Assembly: GCA_029959085.1 (NCBI GenBank)
Contig: JARWIR010000014.1
Span: 11,020,001 to 11,084,000 of the forward strand
Reading direction: 5' to 3'
DNA: 64,000 nt
DNA from: Nemophila menziesii
Lineage: Eukaryota; Streptophyta; Magnoliopsida; Boraginales; Hydrophyllaceae
Shown: positions 44,275 to 55,137 of the stretch, piece by piece
Layout: each line of letters begins with the position of its first letter
Position numbering within the stretch: the first letter of the stretch is position 1
Notes under the pieces: generated by a model
What the model saw: the letters and a program-made list of their open reading frames with translations, nothing else
What the model was told of the DNA's origin: nothing
Database searches by the model: none
Position numbers and translations under genes: made by a program

Positions 44275-44708
44275 CCTTCTCTTTAACCTCTTTAGATACT
44301 TCTGGAACAATGGGTAACTCAAGTGGCACCTCCTCAAGCTTTCTTTCCAAAACAAGGGATATTTCAGATTTTTCTTTTGTTGTAAGGGCCACATTTTCAA
44401 CCACGACTCTACACTCGCATTCTCATTTGTTTCCGAAATAGCTTCTGTAAATACTTGTTGCGGTGTGAGTTCTTTTGTATCACCTTCAAGGATTTGGGTG
44501 TAGGTTTTGTCTTCTTTGCACGCCTCTACAAATTCTTATTGATGTCACCATTTGAATAACTCGTCTTTATAGGATTAGGTGGTGACATCAATGGAGTACT
44601 AGGTGGCGAATCCATCCTAGTATCTTCTCCTTCTAACTCGTTTCTAACCAAGATCTCAATATTTGATTCCTCTAAACGCGGCTGGGAAGGGTTTTCCATG
44701 GATGTAAT
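44275..44708 (-). pseudogene. C gag-like ORF, 3' part
   Basis: Minus-strand MENPSQPRLEESNIEILVR, then MDSPPSTPLMSPP, matching B2 49573-49253. Broken by a stop near 44526. It continues the ORF that starts at 52357, split by B2. Confidence 0.75.
44704..44708. repeat. B2 left target-site duplication GTAAT
   Basis: Repeated at 51804-51808 on the other side of B2. Confidence 0.95.
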
Positions 44709-46270
44709 TGGTGGGTCCTGGTGTGTTATAAAATAATGCAATAAAAGTAAAGGAATAAAGGATCCACAAACCGCAAGTGTACGTGTCGTTCCAAGTAATA
44801 GATAAGTAAAATCGGGATTATCTTCTCCACATGGATATAAGTAGTTATTCTAAATCTGTGTTCAATATCAGAATAGAGAGTTATAATTGTATTAACTAAA
44901 AAGATAATCAGAAAAGGAGTTTGTTTTCTAATTAACTAAGTAAAATAAAATAAATAAACAATAAACAATGAATAATTATGCAAATAAGATAAGGAGATGC
45001 AAGTATGAATCTATCCTATTGAATTTATGATTCCTAAGAATAAGGGTGAACGGGAGAAATTTCACAGTAGTCGGGACTCGATAATCTCCTAACCCCCGTC
45101 AGGGTGGACTTAGGAGCTACCCTACCGTATTACAAACCCCGTCAGGGAGATTATAAGCTACGTTCAAATGATTGAGATCTTTTTCCTATTTGGCTACGTG
45201 GTTAGTCAAGCCTGTCCGTCTATAACGGACACCATGCGTCTATATCCCAGTTCTATAATTAAACCACCCGCCAAGGTGACCACTTCGCCACTTAAGTGAA
45301 TAGCCTAATTACTAAAACCTACCCTTGATTCGCGACGTCAATGATAGTAAACAAGCACAAAAATATAATCAATGGAAATTAAGAACCAATTCAATTAAAT
45401 ACTAAAATCCCGGATTCAAATTAAAACAGAAAAACAATAATCAACGATTCATATAACTACAATCCTAAAGAGAAATTATGCATAATAAAACTCTTGAATA
45501 ATTAGTTTAGAAATACTTCATAGACAATATAGATCTAATACTAATTTACCCAAAGAATAGAGATGGAGAAGTGTTGAATTGATGTAGTTAAGCTCTAGCT
45601 CTTGCTTCTTCCTCCTCTATATCCTCCTGATTGCTTCTATAATGAATTATGTATGTATATTAAGCTTATGAAGTCAAGGGATGATTTTCTAAGGTTTAGA
45701 ACTAATATATATAGGTGCTAGGTCGAAATCTTGGAGTAGGGGTCAAGTAAAAGAGTCCAAGCCGAACTCATATTCGTAAGTAGATAAGGATAATTAATGC
45801 TGACTTGTTTTAACTATATCTCCTTCGTTACTAGGGCCGTATTTGGCCTGTAAGATATCAAAAGAATCCTCACATAAAGATCTATCTACCTATAAGAGGG
45901 TTCTTCCAGAATCGTCTCGGATTTGTATTTATCTTCATTTATTTAGACGTAGCTGCATAAATTAAGATTTATTTAACAACCTTTTTTTCCTAATTGAACT
46001 TTGTTTCCTTCTATCTCCTGATTTCTTCAAGATTTTCTTTCCTTATCTCCTTAGAATTGATTTGACATCTATTTATTTCTATATTATCTTTAAAGCTTCA
46101 CATTAACACACAAATTAAACCAAATATGCTCTAAAAATTATAATTCATCAAATCAAGACAAGAATTAGGAATATTACAAATTAATCACAAAAGTCAATAT
46201 AAAAAGACCATTTTCTACCTAAAATGATGTCTCCCAAGGTCTTATATTATGAACAATTAGTGGGACATCA
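44709..46270 (-). repeat. B2 3' LTR
   Basis: The minus-strand end is complementary to TGGTGGGTCCTGG at 44709; the start is at 46270 (TGATGTCCC, one base lost). GTCA-centred motifs at 45093-45104 (CCCCCGTCAGGG) and 45137-45147 (CCCCGTCAGGG). Confidence 0.93.
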
Positions 46271-46272
46271 AG

Positions 46273-46283
46273 ACCCCCAACTC
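46273..46283 (-). promoter_or_regulatory. B2 polypurine tract
   Basis: Minus strand GAGTTGGGGGT, two bases before the LTR start. Confidence 0.75.
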
Positions 46284-48225
46284 AAACTTGTATCGTCCCG
46301 ATACAATAAAAATAAGAACATAGAAAAGTCTCTTAAAATATCAGCTAAGTCAATTAAGCATAGGGGAAAAGAAGATAGCAGAATTTATAGAATAAACTCA
46401 AAGCAACTACTCAGAAAATTTTATGTAATAATATTTACAAACTACATACCTGCACACTTGTAATATCTACAATCAACACGGCTTTAATTCAAGATTGGAT
46501 TAGCTTCGCAATGTAAGAAGGAGAGGATCTTTACTCAGTATACCAAGGAGGCTATAGATTGTTCATTGAACTTCACTAGTATCCAAAGATCCATTTAACT
46601 ACTCTCTAACAGCTAAAGCAGTTCTAGATTACATCTCAAAGAATCATAAGGTCTTTAGGGTTGTAAGGTTGGCTTAAGGATGGTATGGTAAGTATATTTG
46701 GATAATTTAGAGTGAGCTTTTGGCTCTCTCTCCTCACTAGCCATCAACGAATCGCCCTAGAGCTTGAGTTACTCTCATAGAACATTCTCACTCAACCCAA
46801 TAAATTCCTTGATGCACTAGTTAGCATCCCCAATTACCCAATTAAAGCATAAAGATGTTTACACAAAAATTCCACTTTTCCGGTCAAAATATATATATTC
46901 TTTTCATATCAATTTTTTTCTTTTGTATAGCTATGACTCTTTTTTTTTTGTTGAGACATCATGCTATTTTTTCTAATATATTTTTTCTTTTCTTTTCATG
47001 CTTTTCAGTTTTTTTTCATTTACTCTTACCCCGGCAAAGGGTTACTATGTGATAAACCTGTGAATCATCATCAAAATATAGAACATAGCACAATTAATAA
47101 GCTCAAAAATTCCAACCAATAATATTTCCCATAATGGTCCCACCACCCCAAACTCAAGCTCTAAACAATTGTCTATGCATCGCGATTCGAGTGTGGGTCA
47201 TATGGAAAAGTCCTATAATCTAAAGGGATATGGCTTATAATGTGGCTAATAAAAAGGATTTAGAAAGGCTAGAAGGGGCTGAAAAGGATATATTATAATA
47301 AATGGATAGCAAGCTAAAAGGCAACAAGGGGCTTATGAAAGAACCGCCTTAATCAATTTCTAAACTATGCAATTTCGTCATTATCTTACCTTTAGCATGT
47401 TCATTAAATGGGTTTATCAACTAGCTTGGGTCTCACGGCCTACACACCACTCATGGCTCCCTGAGATCGAACATACTTTCTATCGCATTGCTAACTAATC
47501 TTTTCTTTACTATCAATGTGTGTTTTCCTGCAAATACTGAAAGCATACAAAATAAAGTTGCTCATAAACATACTACTTTCTATAATTAACTTGCTAAGCT
47601 TATGATTTCAAGCTATTAAACACACTCTACATCTAATCCATCTCTTAAAAATTTCAAAATTTCATATTTCTCTAAAAAAAACAGTAAATCACATAAAATA
47701 GAGATGAGGGAAAACGAATCCCCACACCCCCAACTCAAAAATGAGTCGTGTCTCCATGACTCGAAACAGACTCGATAAAAAAACTAACACATATATTGCA
47801 AATAGAGAAATGGTTGGGAAGAAAGAAAACATACTCTTTGAGGCTATTGCCTCGCATGATCAATACCCGGAACAGGTGCAGTGCTTTTCTTGTATGTAAC
47901 CTACTAGTATCACCAATTTCGCTTTCCCTTACATCTTCTTATGCGCCATCCCAATCAATCACACTCTAGAAAACTTTTTTTCTTGAATACTCACTTATGT
48001 GCAGGTGTTTTGATATGATTTGGGTGGTTGAATCTTCTTTGTAATGATGTGGGGAAGGATTTGGATGTGAATTTATGGTGATTGGGTAGTGTTTTGATGT
48101 TTGGGGAAGGTTTGATGAAGATTTCATGATGTTTCATAGAGTTTGGGTGCCTTCGAGAAGAAAGAGAGGCTTAAGGATTAAAAATTCGTAAGAAATACTA
48201 ACCTTCTCTTTAAGCCCTTCTTATA
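46284..48225 (-). other. B2 3' UTR and ORF3-deleted region
   Basis: No supported gene. Motif copies at 47155-47145 (exact) and 47736-47726, hairpin at 47762-47743. From about 47990 to 48225 lies the leader that in G, H and D precedes ORF3, so ORF3 is missing. Confidence 0.6.
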
Positions 48226-48229
48226 ACCT

Positions 48230-48650
48230 TTGTAATTGGATCTGGCGGCGGGCTGCGGTGCACCGGAGCAATGGTGTGGTGTACCGGACTCGATGTTTTC
48301 ATACCGTGGTCGCGAGTTGTCGACACGGTTTTGCATAAGAGGTCTCGACAATTTACCTAATTTCCAAACCTTTGCCACGGTTTTGGCCGTGCGGTGCACC
48401 AGAGCTATCGTACGGTGTACCGCATGAAGTCTCTGCATGCCACAAAAAAAATTTGGTTTTCATTTTATCTCCAACTCAGGTTTTCTCAACTCCATTGGAT
48501 AGATCTCGAAAAAATATGTGATTTAGACCCGAGAAAAAGTGAATTTCGATACCTGAGCGCGAAGTTATGCCAGTTCGAAGTTTCCTTAAAAAAATTCATG
48601 TTGATAGGTACGGTGCACCGCCGATACTTGCGGTATACCGCAAAATACTT
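48230..48650. repeat. B2 palindromic spacer array
   Basis: GCGGTGCACCGG (48255-48266), GTGGTGTACCGG, GCGGTGCACCAG, ACGGTGTACCGC, ACGGTGCACCGC and GCGGTATACCGC. Parallel to the C array, but the last copy carries the TATA centre seen in B1 and D. An exact motif copy flanks it (minus, 48702-48692). Confidence 0.85.
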
Positions 48651-48884
48651 CTGTCCAGGCCTTTAAAACTCCGAAATTTTTTCAGTTTTTCACCCCAAAC
48701 TCATACCCTTGCATACCTACGCATCAAAAACACTCATACCTTCCTCATTACTGCAATATGCACTCAAAAACACATAAACTAACTAAAAAGAATAAAAACA
48801 CACTAAAAAAACTAAACTAATAAAGCAATTAAAACTTGGGGTGTCTCCCACGAGCACTTTTCTTTAACGTCTTTCAAAGTTAGA

Positions 48885-49110
48885 CGTGTTACCTCCATTA
48901 TCCCTTGAGTATGTATCCTCCCCAGCAGTAGGTGAGGCTATGAATGTCTACAATTCGCAGCCTTTGACCTCTCGAAGGTTGTATCTCTATTAATTTTGTT
49001 GTCACCACTTGAGTAACAACAAATGGCCCCATCCACGCATTTTTTAACCCTCTTGGCCTATTTTCTTATTTGGAAGCCTTCCAAGCACTCGTGGTTCCAA
49101 CCCCAAACTC
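48885..49110 (-). pseudogene. B2 integrase C-terminal-domain remnant
   Basis: Minus-strand NEFGVGTTSAWKASK-stop, then NAWMGPFVVTQVVTTKLIEIQPS and GQRLRIVDIHSL, ending GGYILKG-stop. GPFVVTQV is one residue from GPFVVTKV of B1. Same module as in C. It is followed by TAACACGTC...GACGTTAAA, the post-integrase signature of the autonomous elements. Confidence 0.65.
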
Positions 49111-49252
49111 ATTTTTAGCTCTCTTCCTCACGGGATCATGGTGGTGGTCCTTCTCTTTAACCTCTTTAGATACTTCTGGTATAATGGGGAACTCAAGTGG
49201 CGCCTCCCTAGCTTTTTTTCTAAAACAAGGGATGTTTCAGACTTTTCTTTTG

Positions 49253-50124
49253 TTATGAGGCAACATTTTCAATATCAATCTTTACACTCGCATTCTCATT
49301 TGTTTCTGGAATAGCTTCTGTGAATACTTGTCGCGGTGTGAATTCTTTTGTCGCACCTTCAAGCATTTGGGTGTAGGTTTTGTCTTCTTTGCATGCCTCT
49401 ACAAATGCTTTTTCGATGTCACCATTTGAATGATCCGACTTCATAGGGCTGGGTGGTGACATCAATGGAGTACTAGGTGGAGAATCCATCCTAGTATCTT
49501 CTTCTTCTATCTCTTTTCTAACCAAGATCTCAACATTTAATTCCTCTAAACGCTGTTTGGCTGGGTTTTCCATGGATGTAATCTTCCCTTCACAAGGTTT
49601 AATTTCAACTTCGACTCGATTACCAACAATTGTCTCATCTATGCTTAGCGTGGTTGGTTCTTCTATTGTTGGAATCTCTAGTTCACTAGGTGTAACTTAT
49701 GGCTATTCCACTTCCTTCTCTTCTTGAAGGCTAAACTCTTCAAGTACATCGAACTGAACATCGCTATCTTGACTGGCCTTATGATTAATATTTGTACCTT
49801 GGCCAGTTTGCATAGATGGTACTTGTTGTAGCCTCTCAATTGTTTCTGTGAGTTGCGTCAATCGTTGCTCCATCAATTGATATTGTTGTTGCATGTCTTG
49901 CACTAATGATACGGCAACATCGCTTCTCGCCTCTTTACTACATTAACCATTGTAACCTTAATGAAACGATTGAGGGAGTCCTCCAACTTCCTGAGCCTCT
50001 CTTCATGATCTTTAAAGCTCCCTCGTGTCAGGTCCATGAAGATGTGTGCTTTATCAATAAATTTTTGTACTTTAATACACCTGACATGTGGTGGATCTTG
50101 CTCTTGATAGGGGAAAATTTCCAT
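49253..50124 (-). pseudogene. B2 gag-like ORF
   Basis: Start ATG at 50124 (MEIFPYQEQDPPH), conserved in A1 and C. Then FIDKAHIFMDLTRGSFKDHEE with LRKLEDSLNRFIKV (likely coiled coil), MQQQYQLMEQRLTQLTETIERLQQ (coiled coil, about 49890), an acidic stretch, PPSTPLMSPPSP, and TYTQMLEGATKEFTPRQVFTEAIPE (about 49385-49310), which resembles NAQMLEIAERGLTPQQVFTQVIPE in F. A frameshift near 49903 and stops at 49700 and 49250. No zinc knuckle seen. Probably a structural or RNA-binding protein of the non-autonomous family; I do not recognise a named domain. Confidence 0.75.
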
Positions 50125-50231
50125 ACCTAATGAAAAACCTAAAAAGAGACTAAAACAATACAAACGTAAAACTGAAAAACAAATAAAACTACTAAACTAA
50201 CTTAAACACAAAATAAAATAACCGCAATAAA

Positions 50232-50249
50232 TTCCCGGCAACGGCGCCA
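50232..50249 (-). promoter_or_regulatory. B2 primer binding site (tRNA-Asp)
   Basis: The plus strand reads TTCCCGGCAACGGCGCCA, 17 of 18 bases identical to the tRNA-Asp 3' end including CCA; best match in the window. Confidence 0.93.
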
Positions 50250-50255
50250 AAAACT

Positions 50256-51803
50256 TGGTGGGTCCTGGTGTGTTATACAATAATGCAATAAAAGTAAAGG
50301 AATAAAGGATCCACAGACCAAAAGTGTACGGGTCGTTCCAAGTAATAGATAAGTAAAATCAGGATTATCGTCTCCACAGGGATTTAAGTAGTTATTCTAA
50401 ATTTGTGTTTGATATCAGAATAGATAGTTCTAAGTTTTTTAACAAAAAAGATAATCAGAAAAGGTGTTTGTTTTCTAATTAACTAAATAAAATAAAATAA
50501 ATAAACAATGAATAATTATGCAAATAAGATAAGGAGATGCAAGTATGAATCTATATTATTGAATTTATGACTCCTAAGAATAAGGATGAATGGGAAATTT
50601 CACAATAGTCAGAACTCGATAATCTCCTAACCCCCGTCAGGGTAGACTTAGGAGCTACCCTACCGTATTACAAACCCCGTCAGGGCAATTATAAGTTGTT
50701 CAGATGATTGAGATCTTTTACCTCTTTGGCTACGTGTTAGTCAAGCATGTCGGTCAATAACGGACACCGCTCGTCTATATCCTAGTTCTGTAATTAAACC
50801 CCCCGTCAAGGTGATCACTTCACCACTTAAGTGAATAGCCTAATTACTAAAACCTACCCTTGATTCGTGACGTCAATGTTAGTAAACAAGCACAATAATA
50901 TAGTCAATAGAAATTAAGAACCAATTCAATTACATACTAAAATCCCAGATTCAAATTAAAACAGAAAAAAATAAATCAATGATTCATATGATTACAATCC
51001 TAAAGAGAAATTATGCATAATAAAACTCTTGAATAATTAGTTTAGAAATACCTTTTAGACAAAATAGATCTAATACTAATTTACCCAAAGAATAGAGATG
51101 GAGAAGTGTTGAATTGATGTAGTTAAGCTCTAGCTCTTGCTTCTTCTTCCTCTATAACCTTCTGATTGCTTCTATCATGAATTATGTATGTATATTAAGA
51201 TTATGCAGCCAAGGGGTGATTTTCTAAGGTTTAGAGCTGTTATATATGAGTGCTAGGTCGAAATCTTGGAGTAGGGGTCAAGTAAAAGAGTCCAAGCCCA
51301 ACTCATATTCGTAAGTAGATAAGGATAATTGATGCTGACTTGTTTTGACCATATCTCCTTCGTTACTGGGCCGTTTTTGGCCTGTAAGATATCAAAAGAA
51401 TCCTTACATAAAGATATATCTACCTCTAAAATGGCTCTTCCAGAATCGTCTTGGATTTGGAGTTATCTTTTCTTTAGACAGAGCTACAGAAATTCAAATT
51501 TATTTGACAGCTTTTCTTTTCCTAATTGAGCTCTGATTCCTTCTATCTCCTGATTTCTTCAAAATTTTCTTTCCTTATATCCTTATAATTGATTTGACAT
51601 CTAATTTATTTCTATATTATCTTTAAAGCTTCACATTAACACAAAAATTAAACCAAATATGCTCTTAAAATTATAATTCATCCAATCATGACAAGAAATA
51701 TGAATAGTACAAATTAAGAACAAAAGTCAATATAAAAAGACCATTTTCCACCTAAAATGTTGTCTCCTAAGGTCTTATATTTATAAAAATTAGGGAGACA
51801 TCA
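50256..51803 (-). repeat. B2 5' LTR
   Basis: Reads from 51803 (TGATGTCTCC) to 50256 (complement of TGGTGGGTCC). GTCA-centred motif CCCCCGTCAGGG near 50633 and two further copies near 50677 and 50800. Short TATATA near 51240. Confidence 0.93.
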
Positions 51804-51808
51804 GTAAT
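51804..51808. repeat. B2 right target-site duplication GTAAT
   Basis: Matches 44704-44708. Confidence 0.95.
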
Positions 51809-52357
51809 TTTCCCTTCACAAGGTTTAATTTCAATTCTGACTCGCTTATCAACAATTGTCTCACCTATGCTTAGCGTGGTTGATTCTTCTGTTTTTGGAA
51901 TCTCTAGTTCACTAGGTGTAACTTGTGGCGATTCCACTTCCTTCTCTTATTGAAGGCTAAAATATGTAGCTACATCAAACCAAACATCGCTATCCATTTG
52001 AATGCCCTCATCATCAAAATTTGTACCTTGTCCAGTTTGCATATATGGTACTTGTTGTAGCCTCTCAATTGTTTCTATGTTCTGTGTCAATCGTTGCTCT
52101 ATCAATTGATGTTGTTGATGCATATTTTGCACTAATGATATGGCAGCATTGCTTTTCGCCTCACTTTTTACTACATTATCCATTGTAACCTTAATGAAAC
52201 GATCGAGGGAGTCCTCCAACTACCTGAGCCTCTATTCATGATTTCTAAAGCTCCCTTGTGTCAGATTCATGAAGATGTGTGCTTTATCAATAAAGTTTTG
52301 TGCTTGAATACAACAAATATGTGGTGGGATTTTGCTCTTGATAGGGGGAATTTCCAT
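51804..52357 (-). pseudogene. C gag-like ORF, 5' part
   Basis: Start ATG at 52357 (MEIPP), FIDKAHIFMNLTQGSFRNHE, then, in another frame, LDRFIKVTMDNVVKSEAKSNAAISLV and MHQQHQLIEQRLTQ (52219-51947). Interrupted by B2 at 51803 and continued at 44708. A frameshift near 52225 and a stop at 51945 make it non-functional. Confidence 0.75.
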
Positions 52358-52463
52358 ACCTAAAGGAAAACCTGAAAAAAGACTAAAACAAAACAAACTT
52401 AAAACTAAAAACAACTTAAACCACTAAACTAACTTAAACACAAAATAAAATAACCGCAATAAA

Positions 52464-52480
52464 TCCCCGGCAGGGCGCCA
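52464..52480 (-). promoter_or_regulatory. C primer binding site, degenerate
   Basis: TCCCCGGCAGGGCGCCA: the tRNA-Asp 3' end with one base missing and one changed. Confidence 0.8.
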
Positions 52481-52486
52481 AATACT

Positions 52487-53440
52487 TGGTGGTTCCTGGT
52501 GTGTTATAAAATAATGCAATAAAAGTAAAGGAATAAAGGATCCCCTCTAACCGCAAGTTTACGGGTCGTTCGAAGTAATAAATAAGTAAAATCGGGATTA
52601 TAGTCTCCATAGGGATTTAAGTAATTATTTTAAATTTGTGTTCGATATGAGAATAGATAGTTCTAATTGTTTTAACTAAAAAGATAAGCAATGAAGTATT
52701 TTATTTTCTAATTAAATAAATAAAAATAAATAATAAATAATAAAAAATTATGCAAATAAGATAATGAGATAGTGAGATTCAAGTATGAATCTATCCTATT
52801 GAATTTATGATTCCTAAGAATAAGGATGAATAAGAAATTTCACAATAGTCGGGACTCTATAATCTCCTAACCCCCGTCAGGGTGGACTTAGGAGCTACCC
52901 TTTCGTATTACAAACCCTGTCAGGGCGATTATAAGCTACGTTCAGATGATTGAGATCTTTCACCTCTTTGGCTATGTGGTTAGTCAAGCATGTCGGTCAA
53001 TAACGGACACCACGCGACTATGTCATAGTTTTGTAATTAAACCCCGCCCCCCCACCAAGGTGATCACTTTGCCACTTAAGTGAATAGCCTAATTACTAAA
53101 ACCTACCATTGATTCGCGACGTCAATGATAGTAAAGAAGCACAAGAATATAGCCAATGGAACTTAAAAAACCAATTCAATTAAATACAAAATTCCCAGAT
53201 TCAGATTAAAATAAAAGAACAATAATCAATGGTTCATATAATTACAATCCTAAAGAGAAATTGTGCATAATAAAACTCTTGAATAAATAGCTTAGAAATA
53301 CCTCATAGACAAAATATATCTAATACTAATATACCCAAAGAATAGAGACAGAGAATTGTGGAATTGATGCTCTTGCTTCATCCTCCAGTAGATCCTCCTG
53401 GTTGCTTCTATAATTATTTATGTATGTATATTAAGTTTAT
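52487..53440 (-). repeat. C 5' LTR, partial (interrupted by E)
   Basis: The LTR 3' end is at 52487; homology to the C 3' LTR continues to TTAAGTTTAT at 53440, where E starts. The remaining start of this LTR lies beyond E and outside the window. CCCCCGTCAGGG near 52873. Confidence 0.88.
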
Positions 53441-55010
53441 TGATGTCTCCTCTTTTGTTCTATATTTATATCCCTAGAAGACATCAAATTAGGTGATTAT
53501 CTGGCTATTTTAATAGACTTCAAGTTATAATATGCAATATTCCAATTTCTCTCTTTCGATTTTAGTATTTTTGATTTTTTAAGCTTTTGCGCGTAATATT
53601 GTGTATTTTAGTGAAGAGTTTGTAGGTTTTGAATACTAGCTAGGAGAGGAACACGAGAATAAAGTCAGAGATCGTGATATGTAGTCAAAGCATGATGACA
53701 AATCCCAAAAAAATTGATATTTTTGAGCTGCAAATCTGGAAAGTTGCCAAAGATTTCTGATTTAGAGCCACCTAAGAGTAGATTGAGCCGCTTAATTGTG
53801 AATAGAAAACGTGCCCCATTGAGTTATGGAACTTTAGAAACTGAAATGAGGTCAATCGGGCTTGAAACGGGTCGGTTAGAGCTGTTTTAGTGGAGGTGGT
53901 GCAGCAGTTACGGGATTTTGGGCTAAGATAATGGACTTGGGCCTTTATTATTTCATTTAATTATTAGCTAAGGTCCAAGTCCGATTTTCTTAAGTATAAA
54001 TAGGGTTTTTGACTTCTATTTTTCACACAATTCATTATTCACAAAAGTCATACAAGAAGAAAAGAAGCAGAAGTAAGGAAAAGAAGAAGCTTGGAGCTGG
54101 AGACTGTCTATATATCCACGTTGCATCCAATTCATCTTCCTAATTAGGTTTCTTATTTTCCTTCCTGTAAAACAATTATGAATTCCTTTTTATTTATTTT
54201 CTTAGTTTTTCCAATTATGAGCTAATTTTATTCAGTACTTGAGAACGCGTAATGGATTGAACCATGATTTATTTCATTCTATGTTATTGAATTTGGGATT
54301 ATTTTAATTTAATTCAAATTGGGTATTCACTATTTTTCCTTAATTCATAATGATTGACTTTTATTGAAGTAATTAATCAATATTAGGATTTAGTACTTAG
54401 GCTATTCCAATTAGTGGCGATTGGATCACATTGACGGGGGGTCTAGGTACGGAACTAATTAACAAAAGTAGGATATAAATTATTTGACCTTGACAGGCTT
54501 GATTAATCTTACGGCCAATTGGGTAATGAGACTTGAACCATTCGAATGTGGACTATATTCACCCTGACGGGGTTTGTAGCTCCTTAGAAGAGCTCCTTAG
54601 TCCACCCTGACGGGGGTAAGGAGATAATTAAATCCCGACCAGTAGTAATTACCGAATTTGTCCCTTAAACAATACATGGAATGATTTGATTTAGGTGAAA
54701 TCCTAGCGTTGCTCGAGTACTACTTTCTCATATCTTGCGTTCAACTATTTTTGCTTGCGTCTAGCTTTATATTTGCATTAATTTAGTCTTTTTAATATTG
54801 TCTTAGTTATTAGAAAAAACAACCAAACAATCCTATAATCATTTATCTGCTTTTCCGTGCAATTAAACACTACTTGATAAGCATTAGAGTCAACCAATCC
54901 GTCCCTGAGAACGAATCTGTTATCACTATTATTACTTGGGACAACCATACACTTGCGGTTGTGGTTCTCTTTACTTTTTGCATTATTTTATAACACACTA
55001 AGGACCACAA
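53441..55010 (+). repeat. E 5' LTR
   Basis: 1570 bp. TATAAATA at 53995-54002. Motifs TTGACGGGGGG (54431-54441), CCCTGACGGGG (54562-54572) and CCCTGACGGGGG (54605-54616). The LTR end is CACAA instead of CACCA. Confidence 0.9.
53995..54002 (+). promoter_or_regulatory. TATA box of E LTR
   Basis: TATAAATA in AAGTATAAATAGGG, a strong plant TATA context. Confidence 0.75.
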
Positions 55011-55016
55011 AGTTTT

Positions 55017-55034
55017 TGGCGCCGCTGCCGGGGA
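55017..55034 (+). promoter_or_regulatory. E primer binding site (tRNA-Asp)
   Basis: TGGCGCCGCTGCCGGGGA, one mismatch to the tRNA-Asp complement. Confidence 0.93.
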
Positions 55035-55137
55035 CGATAGTGTGTGACCCCTGTGTTTATCCTTTAGTGTTAGTTGCATTTTTTTTTTAGTTTTACGCTT
55101 TGTTTGTTCATCTTTTTCAGGTTTTTAGGTTTGGTGT

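Larger units (their letters stand above)
44709..51803 (-). mobile_element. Element B2: complete non-autonomous Athila-related retrotransposon, 7.1 kb
   Basis: Two LTRs (1562 and 1548 bp), GTAAT duplications, a near-perfect tRNA-Asp primer site, a gag-like ORF, an integrase C-terminal remnant, palindrome array, hairpin, 3' UTR and polypurine tract. No protease, RT, RNase H or integrase core. It is inserted in C, a member of the same family. The first 270 bp of the two LTRs differ at roughly 15-20 places by eye, so it is clearly older than B1. Confidence 0.94.
39835..53440 (-). mobile_element. Element C: non-autonomous Athila-related retrotransposon, interrupted by B2 and E
   Basis: Minus-strand element: 3' LTR 39835-41363, interior 41364-44708 continued at 51804-52486, 5' LTR from 52487 until E enters at 53441. 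Removing B2 with one GTAAT copy rejoins the interior. Layout: gag-like ORF, integrase C-terminal remnant, palindrome array, 3' UTR, polypurine tract. No protease, RT, RNase H or integrase core. Confidence 0.88.
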
